A stretch of DNA of 39,715 bases from Alphaproteobacteria bacterium (GTDB lineage Bacteria > Pseudomonadota > Alphaproteobacteria > Rhizobiales > Aestuariivirgaceae), in contig JAGWTZ010000029.1 of NCBI GenBank assembly GCA_028868695.1, forward strand, positions 1-39,715. The letters are read 5' to 3'. The notes below the pieces were generated by a model. That model was not told the DNA's origin. It did no database searches and saw only the letters and a program-made list of their open reading frames with translations. This document shows positions 7,111-15,208 of this stretch, one piece after another. Both the position numbers and the translations under genes were made by a program. Within the stretch, counting starts at the first letter, position 1; each line of letters begins with the position of its first letter.

Positions 7111-8013
7111 ATGCAATCTGCCAGCCTTTCCCGCGCGCATTTTCTGCTGGCGCTGGCTGTTGTCGCCATTTGGGGCAGCAACTTTGTCGTGATCAAGCAA
7201 GGCCTGACACATCTGCCGCCACTGTTTTTCGCGGCCCTTCGCTTCACGCTGGCCTTTGCGCCGGCAGCCCTGTTCGTGAAGCGGCCCAAGGTGAGCTGGG
7301 CCAATCTCATCGGCTATGGCCTGCTGCTGGGCGTTGGGCAGTTCGGCCTGCTGTTTGTGGCACTCAAGGGCCACATCACGCCGGGCCTCGCCTCGCTTGT
7401 GATCCAGATGCAAGTGTTCTTCACCATTGGCCTTGCGGTGGCGCGGGCGGGCGAAAGGCTGAAGGCCTATCAATTGGCGGCGCTGGCGCTGGCCGCCGCC
7501 GGGCTCGGGCTGATCATCGTTTACGCTGGCGGCAGCGCCACGCCGCTGGGCCTTGGCCTTGTGCTGCTGGCCGCCCTCTCATGGGCCTTCGCCAACATGC
7601 TGATGCGTGGTGCTGGCCGCATTGACATGCTGGCCTATGTCGTTTGGGCCAGCATCTTTTCCGTGCCGCCGCTGCTGGCGCTTTCATTCACATTGGAAGG
7701 CTGGCAGGCGGATTGGCAGGGCCTTCTCGCCGCAGACACGCTGACCTGGGCTGCCGTAATCTGGCAGGCGGTGGCCAACACCATGTTCGGCTTTGGCGCG
7801 TGGGGCTGGCTGCTGGCGCGCTATCCCACCGCAACGGTGACACCCATGGCCTTGCTGGTGCCCTTCTTCGGCATGGCGAGTTCGGCCCTGCTGCTGGGCG
7901 AGCCGATGCAAGGCTGGAAGCTGATCGCCTCGGCGCTGGTGATCGGCGGGCTTGCGCTCAACCTGCTGTGGCCACGCTTGGCCAATCCGCCATCTGCCCC
8001 CGCGACCAGGTGA
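7111..8013 (+). CDS. eamA: EamA-family drug/metabolite exporter
   Basis: The 300-residue protein has ten predicted membrane helices in two EamA repeats, the fold of the DMT superfamily. Segments such as VVAIWGSNFVVIKQGL, RPKVSWANLIGYGLLLG, GLASLVIQMQVFFTIG and ATVTPMALLVPFFGMASSALLLGEP line up well with E. coli EamA (YdeD), an exporter of O-acetylserine and cysteine. Substrate here is an inference. The open frame extends 51 codons upstream, but homology begins at MQSASLSRAHFLLALAVV and GGAG lies 8 bases before this ATG. The last 56 bases overlap the end of the convergent miaA gene, so the two coding 3' ends are interleaved. Confidence 0.85.
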   Translation: MQSASLSRAHFLLALAVVAIWGSNFVVIKQGLTHLPPLFFAALRFTLAFAPAALFVKRPKVSWANLIGYGLLLGVGQFGLLFVALKGHITPGLASLVIQMQVFFTIGLAVARAGERLKAYQLAALALAAAGLGLIIVYAGGSATPLGLGLVLLAALSWAFANMLMRGAGRIDMLAYVVWASIFSVPPLLALSFTLEGWQADWQGLLAADTLTWAAVIWQAVANTMFGFGAWGWLLARYPTATVTPMALLVPFFGMASSALLLGEPMQGWKLIASALVIGGLALNLLWPRLANPPSAPATR

Positions 8014-8833
8014 GCTGGCGCTTGATGTAGTTGCGGGTGGCCATCTGGGCGGCGGCGGTGGCTTCCTGCAATGTCATTTCGCCGCGCAAATGTGCGGCCA
8101 GTTCCGGCACGCCAATGGCCTTCATCAAGGGGTGGGCCGCTTCCAGCGGCGGCAGGCGGCGCACTTCATCCAGCGCGCCCTGGGCGAGCATGGCCGCAAA
8201 CCTGGCGTCTGCACGCGCGTAGAGCTGCTCACGCGGCAGGGTGATGAAATGTCTGGTGACAGCAAAGCCCGCCAAGGGCGCGCTGGCGCTGGCCCTGGCC
8301 TGCCACTCCACAAGGCTGGTGCCCGTGCTTTCCACCACTTCCAGCGCGCGGATGAGGCGCTGGCGGTCAGCCGGGTGCAGGCGGGCAGCTGAGACTGCAT
8401 CCTTGCGCGCCAGTTCGGCATGGAGATCGCCTTCAAAGCCGCGCCACTTCTTGCGAACTTCAGGTGCAATTTCAGGTACTTCCGCCAAGCCCTTGAGAAG
8501 CGCCATGAAGTAAAGCCCGGTGCCTCCAACCACGATGGGCAGGCAGCCTGCCGCCAGCGCTGCAGTGATTTCGGCCACGGCCTCGCGCTGCCAGCGGGCA
8601 ACGGAATAAGCCTCGCCCGCCGCCACATGGCCATAAAGGCGGTGAGGCGCCCTCGCCTCCTCCTCCACACTGGGCCGGGCAGTGAGCACGCGCAGCGGCG
8701 CATAGACCTGCATGGAATCGGCATTGATGATCACGCCATTTTCCGCCGCCGCCAGGCGCAGGGCGAGTGCGGACTTGCCGCTGGCCGTTGGCCCTGCAAT
8801 AAGCACGGCGCGATTTGGATTTGATGCAGGCAT
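7958..8833 (-). CDS. miaA: tRNA dimethylallyltransferase
   Basis: The 291-residue enzyme adds the dimethylallyl group to N6 of A37 in tRNAs reading UNN codons. The P-loop GPTASGKS is at residues 14-21. The catalytic Asp39 lies in INADSMQVY. VVGGTGLYFMALLKGL and the basic segment TRNYIKRQLTWSRGQM near the C-terminus are further family signatures. Length is normal. The ATG at 8831-8833 abuts the ATG of serB at 8834: together they form CATATG, leaving no intergenic base. Its promoter and ribosome-binding site must therefore lie inside the serB coding sequence. The 3' end overlaps eamA by 56 bases. Confidence 0.96.
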   Translation of the reverse strand: MPASNPNRAVLIAGPTASGKSALALRLAAAENGVIINADSMQVYAPLRVLTARPSVEEEARAPHRLYGHVAAGEAYSVARWQREAVAEITAALAAGCLPIVVGGTGLYFMALLKGLAEVPEIAPEVRKKWRGFEGDLHAELARKDAVSAARLHPADRQRLIRALEVVESTGTSLVEWQARASASAPLAGFAVTRHFITLPREQLYARADARFAAMLAQGALDEVRRLPPLEAAHPLMKAIGVPELAAHLRGEMTLQEATAAAQMATRNYIKRQLTWSRGQMADWPSVATAG

Positions 8834-9703
8834 ATGGATTCCGTTCTCGTTCTCATAGCAGCCCCCGGCTCAGGCGCAATCGGCCCGGAGCTGGTCGAGG
8901 CGCTGCGGGACCTTGGCGGCGGCGCGCCGCATTGGCTGGCCGAGGGCGAGGCCTGCGAGGTGGAGGCCTTCGCGCGCATTCCCGAGTTTTTGATCGAGTT
9001 GCGCAAGGTGCCGGTGGATGCCGCGGTGGTCTCCATCCACAACCGGCGCAAGCGGCTGCTGCTGGCGGACATGGATTCCACCATGATCCAGCAGGAATGC
9101 ATCGACGAGCTTGGCGTGGTGGCCGGCGTTGGCGATCACATCAAGGCCGTCACCGCCAAGGCAATGCGCGGCGAGCTTGATTTCGAAGGCGCGCTGCGTG
9201 AACGCGTGGCCCTGCTTAAGGACTTGCCGGCCAGCGTGGTGGAAGACGTTCTGCAGAAGCGCATCACCTATATGCCGGGCGGGCGCGTGTTGGTGCAAAC
9301 CATGCGCGCCAATGGCGCCTATGCGGCGCTGGTGTCCGGCGGCTTCACGGCTTTCACCGGGCCGGTGGCGTGGCATCTCGGTTTCGATGAGAACCGCGCC
9401 AACCTGCTTGAGGTGGCCAATGGCGCGCTCACCGGGCGTGTGGTGCCGCCCATTCTGGGGCAAGCCGCCAAGCGCAGCGCGCTGTTTGAAATCTCGGCCC
9501 GGCTGGGCCTCTCGCCGCAGGATGCCTTGTGCGTGGGTGATGGCGCCAATGACCTTGCCATGCTTTCCGAGGCTGGCATGGGCGTGGCGCTGCATGCCAA
9601 GCCCAACGTGCAGGAAAGCTCGCTCATCCGCATCAATCATGCTGACCTCACGGCACTGCTTTATCTGCAAGGCTATCGCAAGGCCCAGATCGCCACAGGC
9701 TGA
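8834..9703 (+). CDS. serB: Phosphoserine phosphatase
   Basis: The 289-residue HAD-superfamily enzyme carries out the last step of serine synthesis. The N-terminal 70 residues resemble the ACT-like regulatory domain of SerB (MDSVLVLIAAPG to VSIHNRRKRL). The HAD nucleophile motif DMDST (79-83) is followed by MIQQECIDELG. Motif II is ALVSGGFTAFTG and the Mg-binding motif is CVGDGANDLAMLSEAG. All catalytic residues are present. It is divergent from miaA with directly touching start codons, so its 5' signals lie inside miaA. The miaA/serB pairing is seen in other alphaproteobacteria. Confidence 0.96.
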   Translation: MDSVLVLIAAPGSGAIGPELVEALRDLGGGAPHWLAEGEACEVEAFARIPEFLIELRKVPVDAAVVSIHNRRKRLLLADMDSTMIQQECIDELGVVAGVGDHIKAVTAKAMRGELDFEGALRERVALLKDLPASVVEDVLQKRITYMPGGRVLVQTMRANGAYAALVSGGFTAFTGPVAWHLGFDENRANLLEVANGALTGRVVPPILGQAAKRSALFEISARLGLSPQDALCVGDGANDLAMLSEAGMGVALHAKPNVQESSLIRINHADLTALLYLQGYRKAQIATG

Positions 9704-9817
9704 CGCGCGGCTGCGCCCGCGCCTTCGCGATTGCATAATTTCAGCCTGCGGTTGCGCTGAATCCCTTTGTTGCCCCCACGCTTTTGAGACAGTCTTGGGT
9801 TCTGGGAGGGCACTATC

Positions 9818-10558
9818 ATGTCATTGAAGATCATCGGCGCCGGCTATGGGCGCACCGGAACCATGTCCACTTTCACGGCGCTGAAGGAGCTGGGTTTCCC
9901 CTGCTACCACATGGTCGAAGTGATCATGAACAAGGCCAACAAGACGCATCTCGATTTCTGGCGCAAGGTGGCCAATGACCCGCCTGGCATGCAGGAAAAT
10001 TGGGAATCTGTGTTCTCGGGCTACACCGCCGCGGTTGACAATCCGGCCTGTTGCGTGTGGCGCGAGCTGATGAGAGCCTATCCGGACGCCAAGGTGCTCT
10101 TGACGCTGCATCCGCGCGGGCCGGAAGCCTGGTATGAAAGCACGATCGACACGATCTATTTCACCGAGAACCGCTGGCAGTTCATGGTGCTCAAGATTTT
10201 CACGCCCTTCGGCCGCAAGTTCGGCGACATGTCGCGCAAGCTGATCTGGCAGCGGATGCTGAAGGGCACGATGGATGACAAGGCCCGCGCCATTGCTCAA
10301 TACAAGCAGCACATCGAAGACGTGAAAGCCGCGGTTCCGGCCGACCGCCTGCTGGTGTTCACGGTGGACCAGGGCTGGGGCCCGTTGTGCAAGTTCCTCG
10401 GCGTGCCTGCCCCCGCCACGCCGTTTCCCAACGTCAATGACCGCGCGGAGATCCAGAAGGTGATCGCCGACATGTCCAAGGGGGCCTATGTCATCCTTGC
10501 CGGGCTTGTCGTTGCGGCCCTGCTGGTGCTCTATCTTGCCATGCGGCTTCTTGGCTGA
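9818..10558 (+). CDS. Sulfotransferase-family-like protein with a C-terminal membrane anchor
   Basis: The 246-residue protein begins [28 protein letters not shown], a P-loop-like segment typical of the small family usually annotated as sulfotransferase or NAD-dependent epimerase-like. Other shared features are [28 protein letters not shown] (the region that would bind the 3'-phosphate of PAPS), [13 protein letters not shown] and [13 protein letters not shown]. The final 22 residues (about 223-244) form a hydrophobic helix followed only by a short tail, so it may be tail-anchored in the inner membrane. A paralogue without the helix lies at 24703-25326. Substrate is unknown. GGGAGG lies 8 bases upstream of the ATG. 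Confidence 0.78.
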   Translation: MSLKIIGAGYGRTGTMSTFTALKELGFPCYHMVEVIMNKANKTHLDFWRKVANDPPGMQENWESVFSGYTAAVDNPACCVWRELMRAYPDAKVLLTLHPRGPEAWYESTIDTIYFTENRWQFMVLKIFTPFGRKFGDMSRKLIWQRMLKGTMDDKARAIAQYKQHIEDVKAAVPADRLLVFTVDQGWGPLCKFLGVPAPATPFPNVNDRAEIQKVIADMSKGAYVILAGLVVAALLVLYLAMRLLG

Positions 10559-10610
10559 CTTGATCTCGCCTGCGCTTTGCGCAAGTCTGGCCTCCGTCAT
10601 GGAGGACAAG

Positions 10611-12089
10611 ATGGCAAAGAAAGCAGCCAAGAAGAAACCCGCCAAGGCGGCAAAGAAGGCGGCCCCCAAGAAGGCCTCAAAGGCGGCCGCCCGCAAGGTG
10701 GCCAAGCCCGCAGTCAAAAAGCTGCCCGCTGGCACCTACAAGTTCCAGATGGGCGAAGAGCGCATTCCCAAGCGCTGGTACAACATTCTGGCGGACCTGC
10801 CCGTGCCGCTTCCGCCGCCCTTGCATCCCGGCACACTGCAGCCCATCGGCCCGGCTGATCTCGCACCGCTGTTCCCGATGGAGCTGATCAAGCAGGAAGT
10901 TTCGGGCGAGCGCAACATCGACATTCCACAGCCGGTGCGGGACATTTACAAGATGTGGCGGCCCACACCGCTGTACCGCGCCCATGGACTCGAGAAGGCC
11001 TTGGGCACCACGGCGAAGATTTACTACAAATATGATGGCGTTTCGCCTGCCGGCTCGCACAAGCCCAACACCGCCGTGCCACAGGCCTTCTACAACAAGC
11101 AGGAAGGTGTGAAAAAGCTGGTCACTGAAACGGGTGCTGGCCAATGGGGCTCGTCGCTGGCCATGGCCGGGGCCATGTTCCGCATGGAAGTGAAGGTGTT
11201 CCAGGTGAAAGTCTCCTTCAACCAGAAGCCTTACCGCAAGGCGATGATGGAGACCTATGGGGCAAGCTGCGTGGCCTCGCCTTCGACTGAGACCAATGCG
11301 GGGCGGCAGATCCTGGCGGCGGACCCGCATTCCAACGGCTCGCTCGGCATCGCCATTTCCGAGGCCGTGGAAGTGGCGGCGATGAATGCCGACACGAAAT
11401 ATGCGCTGGGTTCAGTTTTGAACCATGTGCTGATGCACCAGACGGTGATTGGCATTGAGGCCATTGAGCAGATGGCCATGGCGGGCGCCTATCCCGATGT
11501 GATCGTCGGCTGCACGGGCGGTGGCTCCAACTTCGCGGGCCTCACCTTCCCGTTCATCGGCGCGCAGCTGCGCGGCGGCAAGAAGGTGAAGGTGATCGCG
11601 GCTGAGCCCGCGGCCTGCCCTTCGCTGACGCGCGGCAAATATGCCTATGATTTCGGCGACACGTCGCACATGACGCCGCTGGTCAAGATGCACACGCTGG
11701 GCTCCACCTTCATGCCGCCTGGTTTCCATGCCGGCGGCTTGCGTTACCATGGCATGGCGCCGCTGGTATCGCACCTGAAGGAGCTGGGCCTGATCTCGGC
11801 CGAGGCCTACACGCAGAATGCCTGCTTTGAGGCGGGCGTACTGTTTGCGCGCTGCGAGGGCATCATTCCCGCCCCCGAGGCCACCCATGCGGTGAAGGGC
11901 GCGATTGAGCAGGCCCTGAAGGCCAAGCGGGACGGCACGTCACCCACCATCCTGTTCGGGTTGTGCGGGCATGGGCATCTCGACATGGCGGCCTATAGCG
12001 ACTTCATGGCTGGTAAGCTCGAAGACAAGTCCTATGACGAAAATGCCCTGCAGGCCGCACTGGCGGATTTGCCCAAGGTTGCGGCATAA
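10611..12089 (+). CDS. trpB2: TrpB2-type tryptophan synthase beta chain with a lysine/alanine-rich N-terminal tail
   Basis: The 492-residue PLP enzyme belongs to the TrpB2 branch, which makes tryptophan from indole and serine and usually acts without TrpA. The PLP lysine is Lys151 in [11 protein letters not shown], the catalytic Glu173 is in [12 protein letters not shown], and the phosphate-binding loop is GCTGGGSN (300-307). Residues 1-39 are a disordered, strongly basic stretch of Lys-Ala repeats ([20 protein letters not shown] onwards) like histone-H1-type bacterial proteins. This is foreign to TrpB2 enzymes, which start near [18 protein letters not shown]. The start is chosen because GGAGG lies 5 bases before ATG 10611. 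A TrpA partner is not in the window. The role of the tail is unknown. Confidence 0.92.
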   Translation: MAKKAAKKKPAKAAKKAAPKKASKAAARKVAKPAVKKLPAGTYKFQMGEERIPKRWYNILADLPVPLPPPLHPGTLQPIGPADLAPLFPMELIKQEVSGERNIDIPQPVRDIYKMWRPTPLYRAHGLEKALGTTAKIYYKYDGVSPAGSHKPNTAVPQAFYNKQEGVKKLVTETGAGQWGSSLAMAGAMFRMEVKVFQVKVSFNQKPYRKAMMETYGASCVASPSTETNAGRQILAADPHSNGSLGIAISEAVEVAAMNADTKYALGSVLNHVLMHQTVIGIEAIEQMAMAGAYPDVIVGCTGGGSNFAGLTFPFIGAQLRGGKKVKVIAAEPAACPSLTRGKYAYDFGDTSHMTPLVKMHTLGSTFMPPGFHAGGLRYHGMAPLVSHLKELGLISAEAYTQNACFEAGVLFARCEGIIPAPEATHAVKGAIEQALKAKRDGTSPTILFGLCGHGHLDMAAYSDFMAGKLEDKSYDENALQAALADLPKVAA

Positions 12090-12120
12090 CACAGGCCTGA
12101 AGGCCGAGCCGATTCCCGGA

Positions 12121-12149
12121 CCTGTCCCCGCCCGCGTGGCGGGGACAGG
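12121..12149 (+). terminator. Strong hairpin between trpB2 and the aldo/keto reductase gene
   Basis: A perfect 12-bp GC-rich stem (CCTGTCCCCGCC with GGCGGGGACAGG) encloses a 5-base CGCGT loop. Only ATTT follows, without a proper T-run, so it may be a weak terminator, an RNA-stabilising element, or a Rho-assisted stop. It lies 31 bases past the trpB2 stop and 38 bases before the next start codon. Confidence 0.5.
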
Positions 12150-12187
12150 CATTTGGGAAGCACCGCTGCACGAACAAGGAAGACGAG

Positions 12188-13174
12188 ATGACCAAAATGA
12201 TATTTGAAGCCAGCCGCCGCGTGAATGTGGCCAAGACTGGCTTGAGCATTCCATCCATCTGCTTTGGCGGCTCGGCGCTGGGGGACATGCCCACCACCTA
12301 TGGCTACAGCGTGGATGACACGCGGGCGCGCGCCACCATCGACGCCATTTTCGACAGCCCCTTCGGCTTCATCGACACTTCGCGCAACTATGGCATGGGG
12401 CGCAGCGAAGAGCGCATCGGCGCGGCCATCAAGGCCCGCGGCGGCCAGCCCAAAGGTTTTGTGATCTCCTCAAAGCTGGACCGGAACATGGACAGCATGG
12501 TGTTTGACGGCAGCCAGGCGCGGCGCTCACTCGAAGGCAGCCTGAAGGCGCTGGGCGTTGATCACATCCCGCTGCTGCATCTCCATGACCCCGAATATGC
12601 GGCTGACCTTTCGCAGGTCACGGGGCCGCGCGGGGCCATAGCCGAACTGATGCGCATGAAGGAGGAAGGGCTGGTCACTGCCATTGGCCTTGCCGCCGGC
12701 AAGGTGGACATCATGTTGCCGCTTCTGCGCGATTTCGATTTCGACGCGCTAATCAGCCACAACCGCTACACGCTTCTGAACCGCAACGCGCGGGCGATGT
12801 TTGAATTCGCCCATGGCCGGGGCATGGCGGTGATGAATGCCGCGCCCTATGCCAGCGGCATTCTCTCCAAGGGTGCAGCCGCCATGCCACTTTATGCCTA
12901 TCAGCCGGCGGATGCCGAGATTGTGGCGCGCGTCAAGAAGATCGAGGCGCTTTGTGCCGAACATGGCGTTCCGCTGGGAGCGGCGGCGCTGCAGTTTTCA
13001 ATGCGGGACCCGCTGGTCGCTTCCACCGTGGTGGGCGTCACCTCGCCGGAGCGCGTGAAGCAAACGCTTGAATGGGCCGCCTTGCCCATTCCGGAAGCCC
13101 TGTGGGCCGCGCTTTTGGCCCTGCCCTTCGACGCCGGCGACCCGGAAGCCAAGCGCGTGTACAATCCGGGCTAG
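12188..13174 (+). CDS. Aldo/keto reductase (aldose 1-dehydrogenase type)
   Basis: The 328-residue protein has the AKR (alpha/beta)8 barrel signature. GFIDTSRNYGMGRSEERIGAAI carries the catalytic Asp and Tyr, VISSKLDR the Lys, and LLHLHDPE the His. The NADP-binding segment near the C-terminus is VASTVVGVTSPERVKQTLEW. The PSICFGGSALGDM start and the overall pattern match the D-threo-aldose 1-dehydrogenase / L-fucose dehydrogenase subgroup. Substrate is inferred only at subgroup level. GGAAGACGAG precedes the ATG. It is downstream of trpB2, separated by a hairpin. Its TAG stop overlaps the stop of the convergent DUF486 gene by four bases (CTAG at 13171-13174). Confidence 0.88.
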   Translation: MTKMIFEASRRVNVAKTGLSIPSICFGGSALGDMPTTYGYSVDDTRARATIDAIFDSPFGFIDTSRNYGMGRSEERIGAAIKARGGQPKGFVISSKLDRNMDSMVFDGSQARRSLEGSLKALGVDHIPLLHLHDPEYAADLSQVTGPRGAIAELMRMKEEGLVTAIGLAAGKVDIMLPLLRDFDFDALISHNRYTLLNRNARAMFEFAHGRGMAVMNAAPYASGILSKGAAAMPLYAYQPADAEIVARVKKIEALCAEHGVPLGAAALQFSMRDPLVASTVVGVTSPERVKQTLEWAALPIPEALWAALLALPFDAGDPEAKRVYNPG

Positions 13175-13512
13175 GCCCGGAACACCACAGCCGCACCAAG
13201 GATGATCAGGACAAATCCGGCCACATGCTGGAAGGTGATCTGCTGGCCAAGGTAGAAGACCGAGAAAGCGATGAACACACCGAAGGTGATCACCTCCTGC
13301 ATGGTCTTGAGCTCTGCGGCATTGTAGGTCTCGATGCCCCAGCGGTTGGCGGGCACGGCAAGCCAATATTCGAAGAAGGCGATGCCCCAGGAGACCAGCA
13401 CAACGGCCCACAGGGGCTTGCCGGTGAATTTCAGGTGGCCATACCAGGCGAAGGTCATGAACACGTTGGAACAGGTGAGCAGCAGGATGGGCAGGATTTT
13501 TGCAAAGGTCAT
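13171..13512 (-). CDS. DUF486-family small membrane protein
   Basis: The 113-residue protein has four predicted membrane helices and the DUF486 pattern: LLLTCSNVFMTFAWYGHLKF near the start, WGIAFFEYWLAVPANRWG in the middle, then a short loop with MQEVIT and a final helix ending VLIILGAAVVFRA. The family is widespread, of unknown function, and resembles small multidrug-resistance-like transporters in size and topology. The start at MTFAKILP fits the family; the open frame extends 14 codons further with a polar stretch that does not. The 3' end overlaps the aldo/keto reductase gene by four bases. Confidence 0.87.
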   Translation of the reverse strand: MTFAKILPILLLTCSNVFMTFAWYGHLKFTGKPLWAVVLVSWGIAFFEYWLAVPANRWGIETYNAAELKTMQEVITFGVFIAFSVFYLGQQITFQHVAGFVLIILGAAVVFRA

Positions 13513-13552
13513 GCCGCCTTGCTGTGGCTTTGGCCGGGATTCGTCAACGCAC

Positions 13553-13584
13553 AAAAATGGGCGCGGGCATTGCGTCCCGCGCCC
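13553..13584 (-). terminator. Rho-independent terminator of the NCS1 transporter gene
   Basis: A perfect 9-bp stem (GGGCGCGGG with CCCGCGCCC; 13559-13567 and 13576-13584) encloses an 8-base loop. On the minus strand it is followed by ATTTTTG. It begins 20 bases past the stop codon of the NCS1 gene. Confidence 0.88.
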
Positions 13585-13604
13585 CTGAGTTCAAACCTAA
13601 GGTG

Positions 13605-15032
13605 TTACTTCGACATGTTGCGCAGCAGATAATAGGAGCCGCCGCCAATGCCCACGCCGAAGAACCAGCCATAGATGCCCCACCAGGCCGGCAACAGCGA
13701 GGTGAAGTTGGGCAGGATCGTCGAGAACAGGCCGCCGATCACCAAGGCGATGAAGGCGTTGGCATGCCAGCCATTGTTGAACTTGAACTCGCCATTCTCC
13801 TGATAGAGCGCGTTCACATCCACCTTGCCCTTACGCACGAGGTAGTAATCCACCATCATGATGCCGAAGATCGGGCCCATGGTGGAGCCGATGAGGCCGA
13901 CGAAATGCGCGGCCCCGCCGTTCCACGGCGCGAAGGGATAGAGCACCAGCGCGATCAGGGCCGCGATATAGCCGCCCTTCTTGAAATCGATCTGCCGGGG
14001 GAACACGTTGGAGATGTCAAAGGCGGGCGAGACAAAGTTCGCCACGACATTGATGCCCAAGGTGGCCACCGCGAAGGTCAGCGCCGCCAGCAAGGCGAGG
14101 AACCAGGAATCAAACTTCGCCGAGATGGCATCCGGGTGCAGCAGCAGCTCGCCATAGACCGTGTAGGCCGCCGTGGTGGTGATGCCGGCCACAAGGCAGA
14201 AGGCCAGCAGGTTGATGGGCAGGCCCCAGAGATTGCCCTTGCGCACCGTGGCTTCATCGGGCGCATAGCGCGAGAAGTCACAGAAGTTCAGATAGAGCGC
14301 GGCAAAATAGGTGATCCAGGTGGCGGCCACCGCCGCCAGCGAGGCAAAGGAGCCCGGTGTGCCCGGAACGCCAGCATCAGCCGTTGCGGCCAGCAGCTTG
14401 TCCTGCGGGATGTCGCTGCCGAAAGACAGGCCACCCTTGGCCACCAGCACCACGGCCAGCAGCAGCATCATCAGCCAGACGGCAGGGCCGGCCCAATCCT
14501 GGAACCGGCGCACCGTTTCCATGCCCTTCTGGATGATCAGCAGCTGCAGCGCCCAGACGATGACGAAGCAGATCACTTCCAGCGTTGAATGGCCCAGCAT
14601 GTGGCTGGATTGCTGGAAGGCATTGATGCTTTCATTGCGGCAGAGCAGCGCCACAATGGCGCCAGCGGCGGCAGAGGTTTGCGCGCCATACCAGAAGCAG
14701 GCCACAATGGCGCGGACGAGTGCTGGCACGTTGGCACCGAAGGTGCCGAAGGAGGCGCGGGCCAGAACCGGATAAGGCACGCCCGTGCGCACGCCGGCGA
14801 TGCCCACCATGTTCATCAGGAAGAAGATGACCAGTGAGCCGATGCCGATTGCGATGATGAAATTGAAAAAATTGCCGCAGAGCAGGAAAAGGCTTGCGGC
14901 AAGATAATAGCCCCAGAGGGAGTGAACGTCTGACGTCCAGACGTTGAAGATCGAGAAGGCGCCCCAGTTGCGCGTCTCGGATGGCGCCAAGTCTTCATTG
15001 TGAAGCGCTGGCGACGGATTGACCAGTTTCAT
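13605..15032 (-). CDS. NCS1-family nucleobase:cation symporter
   Basis: The 475-residue membrane protein shows about twelve hydrophobic helices and the NCS1 signatures: the N-terminal NEDLAPSETRNWGAFSIFNVWTSD, then GIAGVRTGVPYPVLARASFGTFGANVPALVRAIVACFWYG, and later NLWGLPINLLAF and ANFVSPAFDISNVFPRQID. The family takes up allantoin, hydantoin, cytosine, uracil or thiamine precursors with Na+ or H+. The NxxW and PYPVLAR patterns resemble the allantoin/hydantoin/uracil group, but the substrate cannot be set from sequence. It stands alone with its own terminator and a palindromic operator-like site about 95 bases upstream. No catabolic gene for a nucleobase adjoins it. Confidence 0.9.
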   Translation of the reverse strand: MKLVNPSPALHNEDLAPSETRNWGAFSIFNVWTSDVHSLWGYYLAASLFLLCGNFFNFIIAIGIGSLVIFFLMNMVGIAGVRTGVPYPVLARASFGTFGANVPALVRAIVACFWYGAQTSAAAGAIVALLCRNESINAFQQSSHMLGHSTLEVICFVIVWALQLLIIQKGMETVRRFQDWAGPAVWLMMLLLAVVLVAKGGLSFGSDIPQDKLLAATADAGVPGTPGSFASLAAVAATWITYFAALYLNFCDFSRYAPDEATVRKGNLWGLPINLLAFCLVAGITTTAAYTVYGELLLHPDAISAKFDSWFLALLAALTFAVATLGINVVANFVSPAFDISNVFPRQIDFKKGGYIAALIALVLYPFAPWNGGAAHFVGLIGSTMGPIFGIMMVDYYLVRKGKVDVNALYQENGEFKFNNGWHANAFIALVIGGLFSTILPNFTSLLPAWWGIYGWFFGVGIGGGSYYLLRNMSK

Positions 15033-15124
15033 TGATTACCCCTTGTTGTGTTTCCCAACTGCCCGCCCTCTTCGGTGGCGATGCAGCCCAGCGCAAGCTA
15101 TCGCAAAGCCAAGGGCACGGCAAT

Positions 15125-15142
15125 AGTAACTGTACGGTTACT
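15125..15142. promoter_or_regulatory. Operator-like palindrome upstream of the NCS1 transporter gene
   Basis: AGTAACTGTACGGTTACT is an 18-bp palindrome with one mismatched pair. It resembles sites bound by TetR-family repressors, with an ACTGTAC-type core. It lies about 93 bases before the NCS1 start codon and 67 bases past the stop codon of the acyltransferase gene. No TetR-type gene is in the window, so the regulator would be encoded elsewhere. Confidence 0.45.
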
Positions 15143-15208
15143 CACACGCGGGGGAGTTGCAGGCGGCGTGATGACAGAAGCCGCGGCACTGGCCAAATGG
15201 ATGAGAAA

